Shown: positions 46,427 through 56,310, counted from the first letter of the stretch. The stretch: 64,000 bases of DNA from Aquimarina muelleri DSM 19832 (GCF_000430665.1 NZ_AUML01000023.1:28162-92161); one strand, 5' to 3'. The notes: generated by a model from the sequence alone, not told the origin. Program-made: numbers and translations.

Positions 46427-47051
46427 AAGTCATAGGCCAGTTTCCAGAAGTTTTAACTTCGGTCATTGATCCTGCCGATAGAAAAGGTCCATTTACTCCA
46501 TCTACAGATTGTACTTCTTTTTCCTGAGATAAAAGATCTTTATCTTGATCATGTAAAAGTATGTCTTTAGAGACTTTAACTTCAAAAACAGGAATCCTTA
46601 GATCATTTTTATTAATGAAACCAGCATCCATTTCAAAATTAGCATCAAGACCTTCAATTGGTATCTTCATCATCTTTTTGTGATTCCCTGTTTTAAATAA
46701 AGAATCTTTTACAGATGCGTATCCAAGAGTATCAATAACAACAGTATCTCTTGGTTCATCAATTTTAAGTATTTTGTTGAATCTAATAAAACTAGAGTCT
46801 CTTCTTTGGGTTAAAGTAAATTTAGCAGTATCGATAAATGTAATTAATTGGGCTGGATCTTTTGCGAATTTTCCAGTTATCGATCTATATGCTAATTGTG
46901 CAGTACGGATATCCCTCAAATTCTCAACAGCTTTAGCATATCGAACTTGCTTTATTTTATTGAACTTAACAGGACCGTTAACAGAATTGAATACTAAGTA
47001 TCCTAAGAATCCTATAACTATCCACAGAACTAATTGAACAACAATTTTCAT
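46407..47051 (-). CDS. Conserved Bacteroidota protein with one N-terminal helix
   Basis: A 214-residue protein with a single hydrophobic helix (3-22), then YAKAVENLRDIRTAQLAYRSITGKFA, a helical part reminiscent of pseudopilin N-domains, and a soluble beta-rich rest. It lacks a prepilin peptidase site, so a pilin role is not shown. Function is unknown. It is the first gene of the three-gene rsmD operon, with a TAGATTTG box on the minus strand at 47092-47085 that could be its -7 element. Confidence 0.75.
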   Translation of the reverse strand: MKIVVQLVLWIVIGFLGYLVFNSVNGPVKFNKIKQVRYAKAVENLRDIRTAQLAYRSITGKFAKDPAQLITFIDTAKFTLTQRRDSSFIRFNKILKIDEPRDTVVIDTLGYASVKDSLFKTGNHKKMMKIPIEGLDANFEMDAGFINKNDLRIPVFEVKVSKDILLHDQDKDLLSQEKEVQSVDGVNGPFLSAGSMTEVKTSGNWPMTYGANDQ

Positions 47052-47187
47052 TTTATGATTTAGCTTTAAACATTAGTGTATACGCAAATCTACAATTTTT
47101 TTTTAATCGTAAAAGTTTATTGCCAAAAAATCATCCTTATCTTTGAATTATTAGCAGAGATATGAATCGTACAGATATTTTTTTTTA

Positions 47188-48615
47188 ATGAAGGAAAAAG
47201 AGTTTTATGAAATACTAAAAAAAGATTTTCCTTTTGAACCTACTATAAAACAAGATATTGTTCTTCAAAAACTATCTCATTTTATGTTATCAGGATCAAA
47301 AGAATCACTTTTTTTATTAAAAGGGTATGCAGGTACCGGAAAAACTACTTTAATAGGAGTTTTGGTTAAAAATCTATGGAAGGCAAAATTAAATGCAGTT
47401 CTTTTAGCACCTACAGGAAGGGCAGCCAAAGTAATTAGTAATTTTTCGGGTAAACAAGCTCAAACTATTCACAGAAATATTTATTACCCTAAAAAAAATA
47501 AAAGTGGAGGGTTGGCTTTTCAGTTAAAACAAAATAAAAATCGTAATACGATTTTTATTGTAGATGAAGCTTCAATGATTCCGGATACGCCAAGTGATAG
47601 TAAATTGTTTGAGAATGGTTCGTTGTTAGATGATTTAATGTTGTATGTGTATTCAGGATATAATTGTAAGATATTATTTATAGGAGATACCGCACAGTTA
47701 CCTCCTGTGAGATTAGAAGTTAGTCCAGCTTTAGATGCTAATAACCTTTCGATAGGGTTTAATAAAGATGTTACTCAAATAGAGTTGGATGAAGTTGTTC
47801 GGCAAGCAGAAAATAGTGGGATATTAATGAATGCTACTCGGTTAAGAGAAATTTTGAATGATGGATTTTATGATTCATTTCAATTTCAAATAAACGGATA
47901 TCCAGATGTGGTAAGATTTTTTGACGGTCATGAAATAATGGAAGCCTTAAATGAGGCGTATTCAAGCTCAGGACATGAAGAGTCAGTAATTATATTACGA
48001 TCTAATAAAAGAGCAAATATTTATAACCAACAAATTAGATCAAGAATACTTTTTCAGGAAGAAGAACTCTCTTCTGGTGATTACTTAATGGTAGTTAAAA
48101 ATAACTATTTTTGGTTAGATAATAAAAGTGAAGCAGGTTTTATAGCAAATGGAGATATAATTAAGGTTTTGGAAATTTATTCCATAAAAGAACTTTATGG
48201 ATTTAGATTTGCTATTGTTAACATTGAAATGGTCGATTACCCTAATCAAAAACCTTTTGAAACAGTATTGTTATTAGATACTTTAACCTCAGAAACTCCA
48301 TCTCTAACGTATGAAGAGTCTAATAAATTATATCAAGAAGTGATGAAAGATTTTGAAAATGAGGCGTCTAAATATAAAAAATTTATAGGAGTTAAAAATA
48401 ATAAGTTTTTTAATAGCTTACAGGTTAAATTTTCTTATGCAATAACTTGTCATAAATCGCAAGGAGGACAATGGGATAATGTTTTTATAGAACAACCTTA
48501 CCTTGCTGATGGAATAAATAAAGATTATTTAAGGTGGTTGTATACTGCTGTTACTAGAGCTAAGAAAAAATTATACTTAATAGGATTTAAGGATGATTTT
48601 TTTTATGAAAATTAA
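47188..48615 (+). CDS. RecD-like superfamily 1B DNA helicase
   Basis: An ATP-dependent helicase of 475 residues: Walker A GYAGTGKTT, motif Ia LLAPTGRAAKV, Walker B IVDEASMI, motif III GDTAQLPPV, and late motifs AITCHKSQGGQWDNVFI and YTAVTRAKKKLYLIGF. These match RecD/Dda-type 5'-3' helicases. It lacks the N-terminal extension of RecD2. No RecB or RecC homologue is near, so it probably acts in repair or replication on its own. A TATCTTTG box at 47138-47145 is a possible -7 element. Confidence 0.92.
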   Translation: MKEKEFYEILKKDFPFEPTIKQDIVLQKLSHFMLSGSKESLFLLKGYAGTGKTTLIGVLVKNLWKAKLNAVLLAPTGRAAKVISNFSGKQAQTIHRNIYYPKKNKSGGLAFQLKQNKNRNTIFIVDEASMIPDTPSDSKLFENGSLLDDLMLYVYSGYNCKILFIGDTAQLPPVRLEVSPALDANNLSIGFNKDVTQIELDEVVRQAENSGILMNATRLREILNDGFYDSFQFQINGYPDVVRFFDGHEIMEALNEAYSSSGHEESVIILRSNKRANIYNQQIRSRILFQEEELSSGDYLMVVKNNYFWLDNKSEAGFIANGDIIKVLEIYSIKELYGFRFAIVNIEMVDYPNQKPFETVLLLDTLTSETPSLTYEESNKLYQEVMKDFENEASKYKKFIGVKNNKFFNSLQVKFSYAITCHKSQGGQWDNVFIEQPYLADGINKDYLRWLYTAVTRAKKKLYLIGFKDDFFYEN

Positions 48616-48741
48616 TAAGCGTAAGAGTTTAAAAATAGATACTTTAATGTTTTTAAGAAATAATAATAAAACTAAATAACTAGTAATATTAAAAAATTAA
48701 TTTAAAAAGTTATTTTTGCAATTGAAGAAAAGCAATAAATT

Positions 48742-50619
48742 TTGAATAAAAATACTCTAAAAACCATCGCAATGATTCCTGCGAGATACGCGGCCACGCG
48801 ATTTCCTGGTAAATTAATGCAAGACCTTGGGGGGAAAAGCGTCATAAGAAGAACATATGAAGCAACTCTTGACTCTGGATTATTTGAATCTGTATTTGTG
48901 GTAACAGATAGCGATATTATATATCAAGAAATTATTTCTAATGGCGGTGCTGCAATTATGAGTAATAAAGAACATTCTTGTGGGAGTGATCGAATAGCAG
49001 AAGCTGTCAAAGATATGGATGTTGATATTGTCGTAAATGTCCAAGGAGATGAACCTTTTACAGACAAAGAAAGTTTAGAAAAAGTACTTAGCGTATTCTA
49101 TCAGGAAGATTCAGAACGTATAGATCTGGCTAGTCTTATGACTCCCATGAAGGATTGGGAAGATATTATGAATCCTAATAGTGTTAAAGTTATAGTAGAT
49201 GAAAATAATTATGCGTTATATTTTTCACGAGCACCTATTCCTTATCCAAGAGACAAAGAAATAAACCATGTATACCATAAACATAAAGGGGTTTATGCAT
49301 TTAGAAAACAAGCTATTTTAGATTTCTATATGTTGCCTATGCGCTCTTTAGAAGCATCAGAAAAAATAGAATGTATAAGGTATCTAGAATATGGTAAAAA
49401 TATAAAAATGGTAGAAACTCAACACGAAGGCGTCGAAATTGATACCCCGGAAGATTTAGAAAGAGCAAAAAGAATAATAAATAAAGAAAATCTATTGAAT
49501 CCAAAATCTATAACAACCTCAGAAGAGGTAGTAGCTTCTAAACATAAGAATTTCCCTATGGTGCCAAAAGTAGTATTTGGAAAAGGGGCTTTTAATCAAG
49601 TTAGCGATATTATTTCACCAGAACGAAATGGAGTTGCTCCATTTATTTATTTAATAGATGATGTTTTTCAGAACAATACTTCATTTATTGAAGATAGAAT
49701 TTCATTGTCTTATACAGATCAAATTATATATATATCAACAGCAGAAGAACCTAAAACATCTCAAGTAGATGCTATAGTAACTGAGATTAAAAAAGTTCAT
49801 CAATATATACCTAGTGGAATTATAGGGATTGGAGGGGGATCTATATTAGATTTATCAAAGGCTGTAGCGATTATGTTATCCAACTCTGGTAGTGCTGCAG
49901 ATTATCAAGGATGGGATTTGGTAAATAATAAAGCAGTTTATCATGTAGGAATTCCTACAATTTCAGGCACAGGAGCAGAAGTGTCCCGAACAACAGTGCT
50001 CACAGGACCAGAACGTAAACTGGGGATAAATTCAGATTTTACGCCTTTTGATCAAGTTGTATTGGATCCAGAATTGATATGCGATGTACCTAAAGATCAA
50101 TGGTTTTATACAGGTATGGATTGTTATATTCATTGTGTTGAATCTCTCGACGGAACATATTTGAATGCATTTAGTCAAAGTTATGGAGAAAAAGCATTAG
50201 ATCTTTGTAAAGAAATATTTTTAGGGTCTGATTTAGATAAAGAAGAAGCAGATGCAAAACTAATGATGGCTTCATGGCATGGGGGCATGAGTATAGCGTA
50301 TTCTCAAGTAGGTGTTGCTCATGCGATGAGTTATGGATTGGCATATGTTTTAGGGACTAAGCATGGAATAGGTAACTGTATAGTGTTTGATAAGCTTGAG
50401 CGATATTATCCAGATGGTGTAGCACTGTTTAAAAAAATGAAAGAACATCACAATATTAATTTACCTACAGGTGTTTGTGCTAACATAACTGAAGACCAGT
50501 TAAATATAATGACCTCAGTAGCTTTAAGTCTAGAGCCTCTTTGGGAAAATGCATTAGGAGGTGACTGGAAAACTAAAATAAACGCAGAGATTTTGAAAGA
50601 AATTTATCGTTCATTATAG
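48742..50619 (+). CDS. kdsB: Fusion of CMP-Kdo synthetase (KdsB) and KdnB-like iron-containing alcohol dehydrogenase
   Basis: Residues 9-250 are a CMP-Kdo synthetase: [36 protein letters not shown] and [13 protein letters not shown]. It activates Kdo for lipid A core assembly. After a linker, residues about 268-625 form a group III metal-dependent alcohol dehydrogenase: [35 protein letters not shown], and metal-binding His in CYIHCVES and [16 protein letters not shown]. The dehydrogenase resembles KdnB of Shewanella, which oxidises C8 of Kdo before amination by KdnA to 8-amino-Kdo. A fusion would couple the two steps. The start is TTG; a TATTTTTG box lies at 48711-48718. No KdnA aminotransferase is seen nearby. 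Confidence 0.88.
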   Translation: MNKNTLKTIAMIPARYAATRFPGKLMQDLGGKSVIRRTYEATLDSGLFESVFVVTDSDIIYQEIISNGGAAIMSNKEHSCGSDRIAEAVKDMDVDIVVNVQGDEPFTDKESLEKVLSVFYQEDSERIDLASLMTPMKDWEDIMNPNSVKVIVDENNYALYFSRAPIPYPRDKEINHVYHKHKGVYAFRKQAILDFYMLPMRSLEASEKIECIRYLEYGKNIKMVETQHEGVEIDTPEDLERAKRIINKENLLNPKSITTSEEVVASKHKNFPMVPKVVFGKGAFNQVSDIISPERNGVAPFIYLIDDVFQNNTSFIEDRISLSYTDQIIYISTAEEPKTSQVDAIVTEIKKVHQYIPSGIIGIGGGSILDLSKAVAIMLSNSGSAADYQGWDLVNNKAVYHVGIPTISGTGAEVSRTTVLTGPERKLGINSDFTPFDQVVLDPELICDVPKDQWFYTGMDCYIHCVESLDGTYLNAFSQSYGEKALDLCKEIFLGSDLDKEEADAKLMMASWHGGMSIAYSQVGVAHAMSYGLAYVLGTKHGIGNCIVFDKLERYYPDGVALFKKMKEHHNINLPTGVCANITEDQLNIMTSVALSLEPLWENALGGDWKTKINAEILKEIYRSL

Positions 50620-50640
50620 TTTTTTTTCAATTTTAGAAGT

Positions 50641-50684
50641 AACAATTAAGATAGAATTTGCTCACAAATTCTATCTTAATTGTT
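50641..50684. terminator. Perfect 20 bp hairpin after the KdsB-KdnB gene
   Basis: Arms of 20 bases at 50641-50660 and 50665-50684 are exactly complementary around the loop CTCA. It lies 20 bases before the acyltransferase start and after the fusion gene's stop. The following T run is short, so termination may be partial and the hairpin could also protect the mRNA end. Confidence 0.75.
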
Positions 50685-50704
50685 TAAATACAAAACAGTA
50701 ATCA

Positions 50705-51259
50705 ATGAAAAGTTTTTCTTCTTTTGTATATCATAAAGTTTTAGGCTGGCAAATCATAGGAAGTTTTAAAGCTGAAACTATACGTAAATGTGTTATAGTA
50801 GTTGTTCCTCATACTAGTTGGCATGATTTTTATATAGGTCTTTTAATAAGGCAGTTAGAGAGTGTGAAGATTAGTTTTTTAGGAAAAAAAGAACTTTTTA
50901 AGTGGCCTTTAGGGTGGTACTTCCGAAAGGTGGGAGGAATACCTTTAGATAGAACTCCAGGTCAAAATAAGGTAGAGGCAATTGCAGAATTATTTAAGCA
51001 AAGAGAGGAATTGCGCTTATCTATAGCGCCAGAAGGAACTAGGAAAAAGGTGAAAAATTGGAAAACAGGATTTTATCATATTTCTGTGGCTGCTAATGTG
51101 CCTATTATTATGGTTACATTTGATTTTGGAAAAAAACAAAATAAAATATCAGAACCATTTTATCCTACTGGAGATATTGAAAAAGATTTTGATTTTATGT
51201 ATTCTTTTTTTAAAGGAGTAAAAGGCAAAATACCTAAATATAGTTTTGATAATGATTAG
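50705..51259 (+). CDS. 1-acyl-sn-glycerol-3-phosphate acyltransferase family protein
   Basis: A 184-residue PlsC-type acyltransferase. The catalytic HX4D box is HTSWHDF, the substrate loop is GGIPLDRTP and the third motif is APEGTRKK. It lacks N-terminal membrane helices, typical for the short flavobacterial group, and may acylate lysophosphatidic acid or another lipid. It follows the KdsB-KdnB gene, an arrangement that fits envelope lipid work, though the hairpin between them may separate the transcripts. Confidence 0.9.
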   Translation: MKSFSSFVYHKVLGWQIIGSFKAETIRKCVIVVVPHTSWHDFYIGLLIRQLESVKISFLGKKELFKWPLGWYFRKVGGIPLDRTPGQNKVEAIAELFKQREELRLSIAPEGTRKKVKNWKTGFYHISVAANVPIIMVTFDFGKKQNKISEPFYPTGDIEKDFDFMYSFFKGVKGKIPKYSFDND

Positions 51260-51353
51260 AATTTTCTTTAAGTGTTTTATTCTTTTTTATATGAATTCTA
51301 AACATGAATTCTTTATTTTTGAATTATTTTAATACGCGAAGAAACCAAAATGC

Positions 51354-51451
51354 TTTTAATCCACATTCTGGAATTTAATTCTCCGAAGCTTACCTCAAAA
51401 ACAAAATAGATTTTCAGAGACATACCGCGTGAGCTTACTTCAAGGTTATGG
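51354..51451. repeat. Diverged intergenic repeat, copy B
   Basis: Full-length relative of copy A (4739-4835): TTTAATCCACATTCTGGA, then TTTAATTCTCCGAAGCTTACC, an A-rich middle, and CATACCGCGTGAGCTTACTT. It fills about a third of the 350-base gap between the acyltransferase and the chalcone-isomerase-like gene; the remainder shows nothing recognisable. Confidence 0.6.
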
Positions 51452-51607
51452 ATTGTTAGAGATATCATGTTTTTATATAGAGTTCCAGTAATAAATCTGA
51501 ATAAAAGTTAATCAGTTTTTTATTTAGATTTAACTTTAACATTTTTTTATGTTAGTTTTTTCAAATGTTTATGACCAAATTAATCAAGAGAATAAATAAA
51601 AAACTAA

Positions 51608-52177
51608 ATGATGAAAAAAATAATTACTCTAGCTATTGCAAGTATTTTTACTGTATCTGCTATAGCGCAAGTTAGAATAGGTAGTATTGTGGTTCCTGAT
51701 AAGGTTAATTTTGAAGGAGAAGAATTAATATATAATGGTGGGGCAATGCGAAGAGTGTTGTCTTTTAAAACGTATACAGGAACGCTTTATACTAAAACAC
51801 AATATACAGACGATAGAAAAGTGTTAGATTCAGATGAAACTATGGCTATTCGATTAAATATAGCTTCCAATAAAGTTACGAATGAAAGAATGATTAAGGT
51901 GTTCAAAAAAGGATTTGATGATGCGATGTTTGGAAATACACAAAGTTTAGATGCAAGGATAGAGGATTTTCTTAAATTATTTGATTCTTCAATGCAGATT
52001 AATGATTTTTATGATCTGGTCTATTTAAAAGGAAAAGGCGTGAAAACATATAAAAACGGGAAAGAACTTGGTTTTATAGAAGGACGAGATTTTAAGTATG
52101 CTTTGTTTAAAATATGGTTAGGAAATGAACCAGCTTGTCAGATCATAAAAGGAGGAATGCTTGGGGTAGGTAAATAG
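51608..52177 (+). CDS. Chalcone isomerase-like periplasmic protein
   Basis: A 189-residue protein with a signal peptide ending at AIAQ (about 21). The body matches the bacterial chalcone isomerase-like family: IGSIVVPDKVNFEGEELIYN, RLNIASNKVTNERMIKVFKKG and the ending FKIWLGNEPACQIIKGGMLG. These proteins share the fold of plant chalcone isomerase and plant fatty-acid-binding proteins, but bacterial members have no proven reaction; ligand binding is likely. An ATG at 51611 is an alternative start. It is single and ends in a terminator. Confidence 0.9.
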   Translation: MMKKIITLAIASIFTVSAIAQVRIGSIVVPDKVNFEGEELIYNGGAMRRVLSFKTYTGTLYTKTQYTDDRKVLDSDETMAIRLNIASNKVTNERMIKVFKKGFDDAMFGNTQSLDARIEDFLKLFDSSMQINDFYDLVYLKGKGVKTYKNGKELGFIEGRDFKYALFKIWLGNEPACQIIKGGMLGVGK

Positions 52178-52199
52178 TATATATATTCAAATTATTTGT

Positions 52200-52234
52200 A
52201 AAGTCTGACTTAAATATAAATCAGACTTTTTTTA
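52200..52234 (+). terminator. Rho-independent terminator after the chalcone isomerase-like gene
   Basis: AAAGTCTGA and TCAGACTTT pair over nine bases around a 12-base AT loop and run into a T tract. Confidence 0.88.
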
Positions 52235-52322
52235 TTCCTATAATTAAACTTTATTCTATTGGTTAAACTTGTATTTTTGTTATAATAATGCTTTGTAATT
52301 CTTTAGCTTTTTGTTATAATTA

Positions 52323-54779
52323 ATGATGTCGTATTTTATAAATGTAATTCTTCCTATACCTCTTGATAAAGAGTTTACTTATGCTATAAACAAAGATGAA
52401 GCTGGTTTTTTAAAACCAGGGATGCGTGTAGCTGTTCAATTTGGGAAAAGTAAGGTATATGCCGCTTTAGTGACTAAAATACATCAAACCTCTCCTTTGG
52501 CTTATGAAGCAAAAGAAATAGAGCATATACTTGATGAGTCTCCAATAGTAACATTAGACCAGTTGCGATTATGGTCATGGATTTCTGATTATTATTTAAG
52601 CACAAAAGGAGAAGTGATGCGAGCTGCTTTGCCTGGAGCTTTTTTGTTAGAAAGCGAGACGATCATTCTTAAAAATGAATCTTCAGTTTTTGATGAATCT
52701 CTTTTAAAAGATGATGAATTTTTGATTTATGAAGCTCTTCAGTACCAAAGTCTGCTTCGTATACAAGAGGTAATGGATATAGTGGGTAAGAAAAGCGTGC
52801 TTCCTGTAATAAAACGTTTGTTAGAAAAAAAAGTAATTACAGTTCAGGAAGAGATTTATGAGCAATATAAGCCTAAAATGGTTAGGTATATAAGATTGAG
52901 TAAAGAGTATATTAAAGAGGATTCATTAAGAGTTTTGTTGGATTCGATGACAAGGGCTCCTAAACAACGAGAGGTTTTGTTTCATCTGTTTACAATACAA
53001 GCCAAAACTAAAAAACCAATAAAAATTGATGAGCTTCTAAAGGCTTCAAATAGTTCTGCAGCAGTAGTACGATCATTAATTGATAAAAAAATACTAGAAG
53101 AATACCGTTTACAAGCAGATAGGGTTCAGTATTTGGGAGAAAAGGTTGGAGAAACAAAACAGCTTAATGAGTATCAGTTAAAAGCTTTAGTTGAAATTAA
53201 AAAATATTTTGAAGATACAGATGTGTGTCTTTTTCACGGGGTTACTTCTTCTGGTAAAACCGAAGTGTATGTTAAGCTTATAGAAGAAGCTGTAAAGGAA
53301 GGAAAGCAGGTTTTGTATTTATTGCCAGAAATAGCTCTTACTACACAGCTTATAGCGAGGTTACAAGAGTATTTTGGTGAGCAACTCTCAGTCTATCATT
53401 CTAAGTATTCGGTTAATGAAAGGGTAGAAGTGTGGAATAATGTTAAAGATAAAAAATCAAAAGCACAAATAATAATAGGAGCCAGATCAGCAATATTTTT
53501 GCCATTTATAGATTTAGGATTAATAATAGTAGATGAGGAGCATGAAAATACTTTTAAGCAGTATGATCCAGCACCAAGGTATCATGCTAGAGATTCAGCT
53601 GTTGTTTTAGCAAAGATGTTTGGGGCTAAGGTAATTCTGGGTTCTGCAACACCTTCAATTGAAACCTACTATAATGCACAACAAGGAAAATATGGATTTG
53701 TGCAACTAACAAGAAGATATGGTGATGTTTTAATGCCTGAAATTAATCTTGTAGATATAAAAACAAAATATAAGAAAAAAGAAATGACTGGGCATTTTAG
53801 TGATACTTTATTGTTAGCTATTCAAGATGCTTTAAAAGAAGAAGAGCAAGTGATTCTTTTTCAGAACAGAAGAGGGTATTCTCCTGTTGTAGAATGTAAT
53901 ACCTGTGGTCATTCACCACAATGCTCTAATTGTGATGTAAGTCTTACATTTCATAGCTATAAAAATCAATTAAGGTGCCATTATTGTGGACATAATATAG
54001 CTATGCCTCAAAAGTGTATGGCTTGCGATAGTGTGGATTTAAGTACTAAAGGTTTTGGTACAGAGCAAATAGAAAAAGAATTAGAAACACTATTTCCTGA
54101 TTATAAAATAGGAAGGATGGATCAAGATACAACTAAAGGAAAACATGGGTATGAAAAAATTATAAATCGTTTTGAAGAAGGGGAGATTGATATTCTTGTA
54201 GGTACGCAAATGCTTTCTAAAGGTTTAGATTTTAGAAATGTAAGTTTGGTAGGGGTGATGAATGCGGATAATTTACTGAATTTTCCTGATTTTAGAGCTC
54301 ATGAGCGTAGTTATCAATTAATGCAACAAGTATCGGGTAGAGCTGGTAGAACAAAAAAAAGAGGCAAGGTTTTAATTCAAACATATAACCCTTATCATCA
54401 AATTTTACAGCAAGTATCTGTTAATGATTACTTAGGTATGTATGGAGATCAAATAGAAGAAAGGTATCAGTATAAATATCCGCCTTTTTATAAATTAATA
54501 AAAATCACAAGTAGGCATAAGGACTATAATAAAGTCAACGAAGCTACAGATTGGTTAGCTAAATCCCTTAAGAATGTATTTAAAAAAAATGTTTTAGGGC
54601 CAGAGTTTCCTCCTGTATCAAGGATTAGAAATCAATATCATAAAAATATAATAATAAAAATACCACAGGGACAATCTTTGAATAAGACAAAAGAAATAAT
54701 TAAAAAAATAAATACTTCTTTTAAAGCTATAAAAGATTTTTCAGGAGTAAGGATTGTGATTAATGTAGATAATTATTGA
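52323..54779 (+). CDS. priA: Primosomal replication protein N' (PriA helicase)
   Basis: Restarts stalled replication forks by loading the replicative helicase. The 818-residue chain has the N-terminal DNA-binding domain (VILPIPLDKEFTY, VAVQFGKSKVYAALV), Walker A GVTSSGKTEVY, DEEH box, the zinc-binding series CNTCGHSPQCSNCDVS and CHYCGHNIAMPQKCMAC, and helicase motifs GTQMLSKGLDF and QVSGRAGR. The length is typical of Bacteroidota. A second ATG lies at 52326. The TATTTTTG box at 52272-52279 may be its -7 element. Its end overlaps the convergent LytTR gene by seven bases. Confidence 0.97.
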   Translation: MMSYFINVILPIPLDKEFTYAINKDEAGFLKPGMRVAVQFGKSKVYAALVTKIHQTSPLAYEAKEIEHILDESPIVTLDQLRLWSWISDYYLSTKGEVMRAALPGAFLLESETIILKNESSVFDESLLKDDEFLIYEALQYQSLLRIQEVMDIVGKKSVLPVIKRLLEKKVITVQEEIYEQYKPKMVRYIRLSKEYIKEDSLRVLLDSMTRAPKQREVLFHLFTIQAKTKKPIKIDELLKASNSSAAVVRSLIDKKILEEYRLQADRVQYLGEKVGETKQLNEYQLKALVEIKKYFEDTDVCLFHGVTSSGKTEVYVKLIEEAVKEGKQVLYLLPEIALTTQLIARLQEYFGEQLSVYHSKYSVNERVEVWNNVKDKKSKAQIIIGARSAIFLPFIDLGLIIVDEEHENTFKQYDPAPRYHARDSAVVLAKMFGAKVILGSATPSIETYYNAQQGKYGFVQLTRRYGDVLMPEINLVDIKTKYKKKEMTGHFSDTLLLAIQDALKEEEQVILFQNRRGYSPVVECNTCGHSPQCSNCDVSLTFHSYKNQLRCHYCGHNIAMPQKCMACDSVDLSTKGFGTEQIEKELETLFPDYKIGRMDQDTTKGKHGYEKIINRFEEGEIDILVGTQMLSKGLDFRNVSLVGVMNADNLLNFPDFRAHERSYQLMQQVSGRAGRTKKRGKVLIQTYNPYHQILQQVSVNDYLGMYGDQIEERYQYKYPPFYKLIKITSRHKDYNKVNEATDWLAKSLKNVFKKNVLGPEFPPVSRIRNQYHKNIIIKIPQGQSLNKTKEIIKKINTSFKAIKDFSGVRIVINVDNY

Positions 54780-55513
54780 CCGTTATTTAAAGCTTCGATT
54801 AGAGAATGCTTTTTATGTCGGCTAAGCGGTATTTTTTCATCAGCTATTTCTATATTACGACTATTATAGCGCTCTACCTTGTCTAGGTTGACTATATAAG
54901 ATTTGTGAATTCTTAAAAAACGCTCTTCAGGAAGTTGTGCCTCAAAAGATTTCATAGTTGCTAAAACAACAATAGGGTCACCTTCTTCCATGATAAGCTT
55001 TACATAATCACCTAAAGCTTCAACATATTTTAATTGATTAAGAAATATCTTTCTCTTTTTTAAATTACTTTTTACGAAAATATAGTCATCGTCTTCAATT
55101 ATTGCATTTTCACCACCTATGCGAGACATGCTAAGAGCCTTTTCTACAGCAGCATTAAAACGATCTTTTTTAAGAGGTTTTCTTAAATAATCTACAGCAT
55201 CGTAGTCAAAAGCTTTAAAGGCGTATTTAGTCTTTCCTGTAACAAAAATAATATGAGGTTTATTTTCTAAGTCATCCAAAAGATCAAATCCAGTTAGGAT
55301 TGGCATTTCGATATCCAAAAATAATAAGTCCACTTGAATATCGAGCAAACCGTTTTTAGTTTCAATAGCATTATTCCATTCAGCCACTAGTTCTAGTGAA
55401 GAATGTTCGTCTATTAGCTTAACAATAGCTAGTCGTTGAAGGCGGGAATCATCTACTACCGCACATTTTAATTGAGATTGCTCCACTTGTATAGTGTTAT
55501 TTTCTAAGCACAA
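54773..55513 (-). CDS. LytTR-family response regulator
   Basis: A two-domain transcription factor of 246 residues. The receiver domain begins at CAVVDDSRLQR, has the phosphoacceptor Asp in LLFLDIEMPILTG and the Lys in YLRKPLKKDRF. The C-terminal LytTR domain has IFLNQLKYVEALGDYVKL, RIHKSYIVNLDKVE and IPLSRHKK. Its kinase, probably a membrane LytS/YehU-type protein, is not nearby. The start is TTG and no in-frame ATG is near; the N-terminal 15 residues before the receiver are unusual. It is convergent with priA and divergent from rpsF. Confidence 0.93.
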   Translation of the reverse strand: MCLENNTIQVEQSQLKCAVVDDSRLQRLAIVKLIDEHSSLELVAEWNNAIETKNGLLDIQVDLLFLDIEMPILTGFDLLDDLENKPHIIFVTGKTKYAFKAFDYDAVDYLRKPLKKDRFNAAVEKALSMSRIGGENAIIEDDDYIFVKSNLKKRKIFLNQLKYVEALGDYVKLIMEEGDPIVVLATMKSFEAQLPEERFLRIHKSYIVNLDKVERYNSRNIEIADEKIPLSRHKKHSLIEALNNGQ

Positions 55514-55595
55514 TATTAATGAATATAAATTGTTTCTACAAACAATTCAGGCTTTTTGTCGATAAAAATAGTGTTTCATCGAAATGAAAATAAGA

Positions 55596-55626
55596 TTTGA
55601 AAATTCAAAAAATAGTGTTACTTTTG
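55596..55626 (+). promoter_or_regulatory. Bacteroidota promoter of the rpsF operon
   Basis: TTTG at 55596-55599 and TACTTTTG at 55619-55626 are exactly 19 bases apart, a perfect match to the -33/-7 consensus. The rpsF ATG lies 30 bases downstream, leaving a short leader without room for a large S6:S18 regulatory RNA. Confidence 0.85.
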
Positions 55627-55656
55627 CAGCCAATTTTAATTTAATATAGATTTATT

Positions 55657-55995
55657 ATGAATCAATACGAAACTGTTTTCATCTTGAATCCCGTTTTATC
55701 TGATGATCAGATAAAGGAAACAGTAAAGAAATATGAAGATATTCTTGTTTCTAACGGTGCAAAGATGATATCAAAAGAGGATTGGGGGCTTAAAAAGCTT
55801 GCTTATGCAATCCAACACAAAAAAAGTGGATTTTATCACTTGTTTGAGTATCAGGTACCTGGCGAGGCAATCAACGCTTTAGAAATAGAGTATAGAAGAG
55901 ATGAGCGTGTAATGCGTTATCTTACTGTACGTTTGGACAAGTATGCAATTGCTTGGGCAGAGAAAAGAAGAAATAGAAACAAACAAAAAGCTTAA
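55657..55995 (+). CDS. rpsF: 30S ribosomal protein S6
   Basis: A platform protein of the small subunit that pairs with S18. The 112 residues include the typical start [20 protein letters not shown], a central [20 protein letters not shown] and [14 protein letters not shown]. It is the first gene of the standard rpsF-rpsR-rplI operon, with two bases before rpsR. Confidence 0.98.
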   Translation: MNQYETVFILNPVLSDDQIKETVKKYEDILVSNGAKMISKEDWGLKKLAYAIQHKKSGFYHLFEYQVPGEAINALEIEYRRDERVMRYLTVRLDKYAIAWAEKRRNRNKQKA

Positions 55996-55997
55996 TT

Positions 55998-56294
55998 ATG
56001 TCATCTATAGAACAACAAGCTAAAGGAAAAAAAGATGGAGAGATCAGGTATCTTACTCCTCTTAATATAGATACGACAAAAACTAAGAAGTATTGTCGTT
56101 TCAAAAAATCAGGTATTAAATATATTGATTATAAAGACCCTGATTTCTTAATGGCATTTGTAAATGAGCAAGGTAAATTATTACCTCGTCGTCTTACAGG
56201 AACTTCATTAAAATATCAACGTAAAGTTAGTGTTGCAGTAAAAAGAGCAAGACATTTAGCTTTAATGCCATACGTTGGTGATTTATTAAAATAA
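55998..56294 (+). CDS. rpsR: 30S ribosomal protein S18
   Basis: Binds S6 and the central domain of 16S rRNA. The 98 residues hold the S18 core: [40 protein letters not shown] and [11 protein letters not shown]. The N-terminus is about 20 residues longer than in E. coli, as usual for this phylum. The first Cys (in KKYC) is the single remnant of the zinc-type S18 motif. Confidence 0.98.
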   Translation: MSSIEQQAKGKKDGEIRYLTPLNIDTTKTKKYCRFKKSGIKYIDYKDPDFLMAFVNEQGKLLPRRLTGTSLKYQRKVSVAVKRARHLALMPYVGDLLK

Positions 56295-56310
56295 AATTGG
56301 TCATAACATT

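Noticed and set aside
48742..50619. Possibility that the KdsB-KdnB fusion is an assembly artefact
   Set aside because: The frame is continuous over 625 codons with a sensible linker near 250-270 and no repeated sequence or frame change at the junction.
55514..55656. S6:S18 leader riboregulator upstream of rpsF
   Set aside because: The promoter leaves under 30 bases of leader, too short for the known structure.
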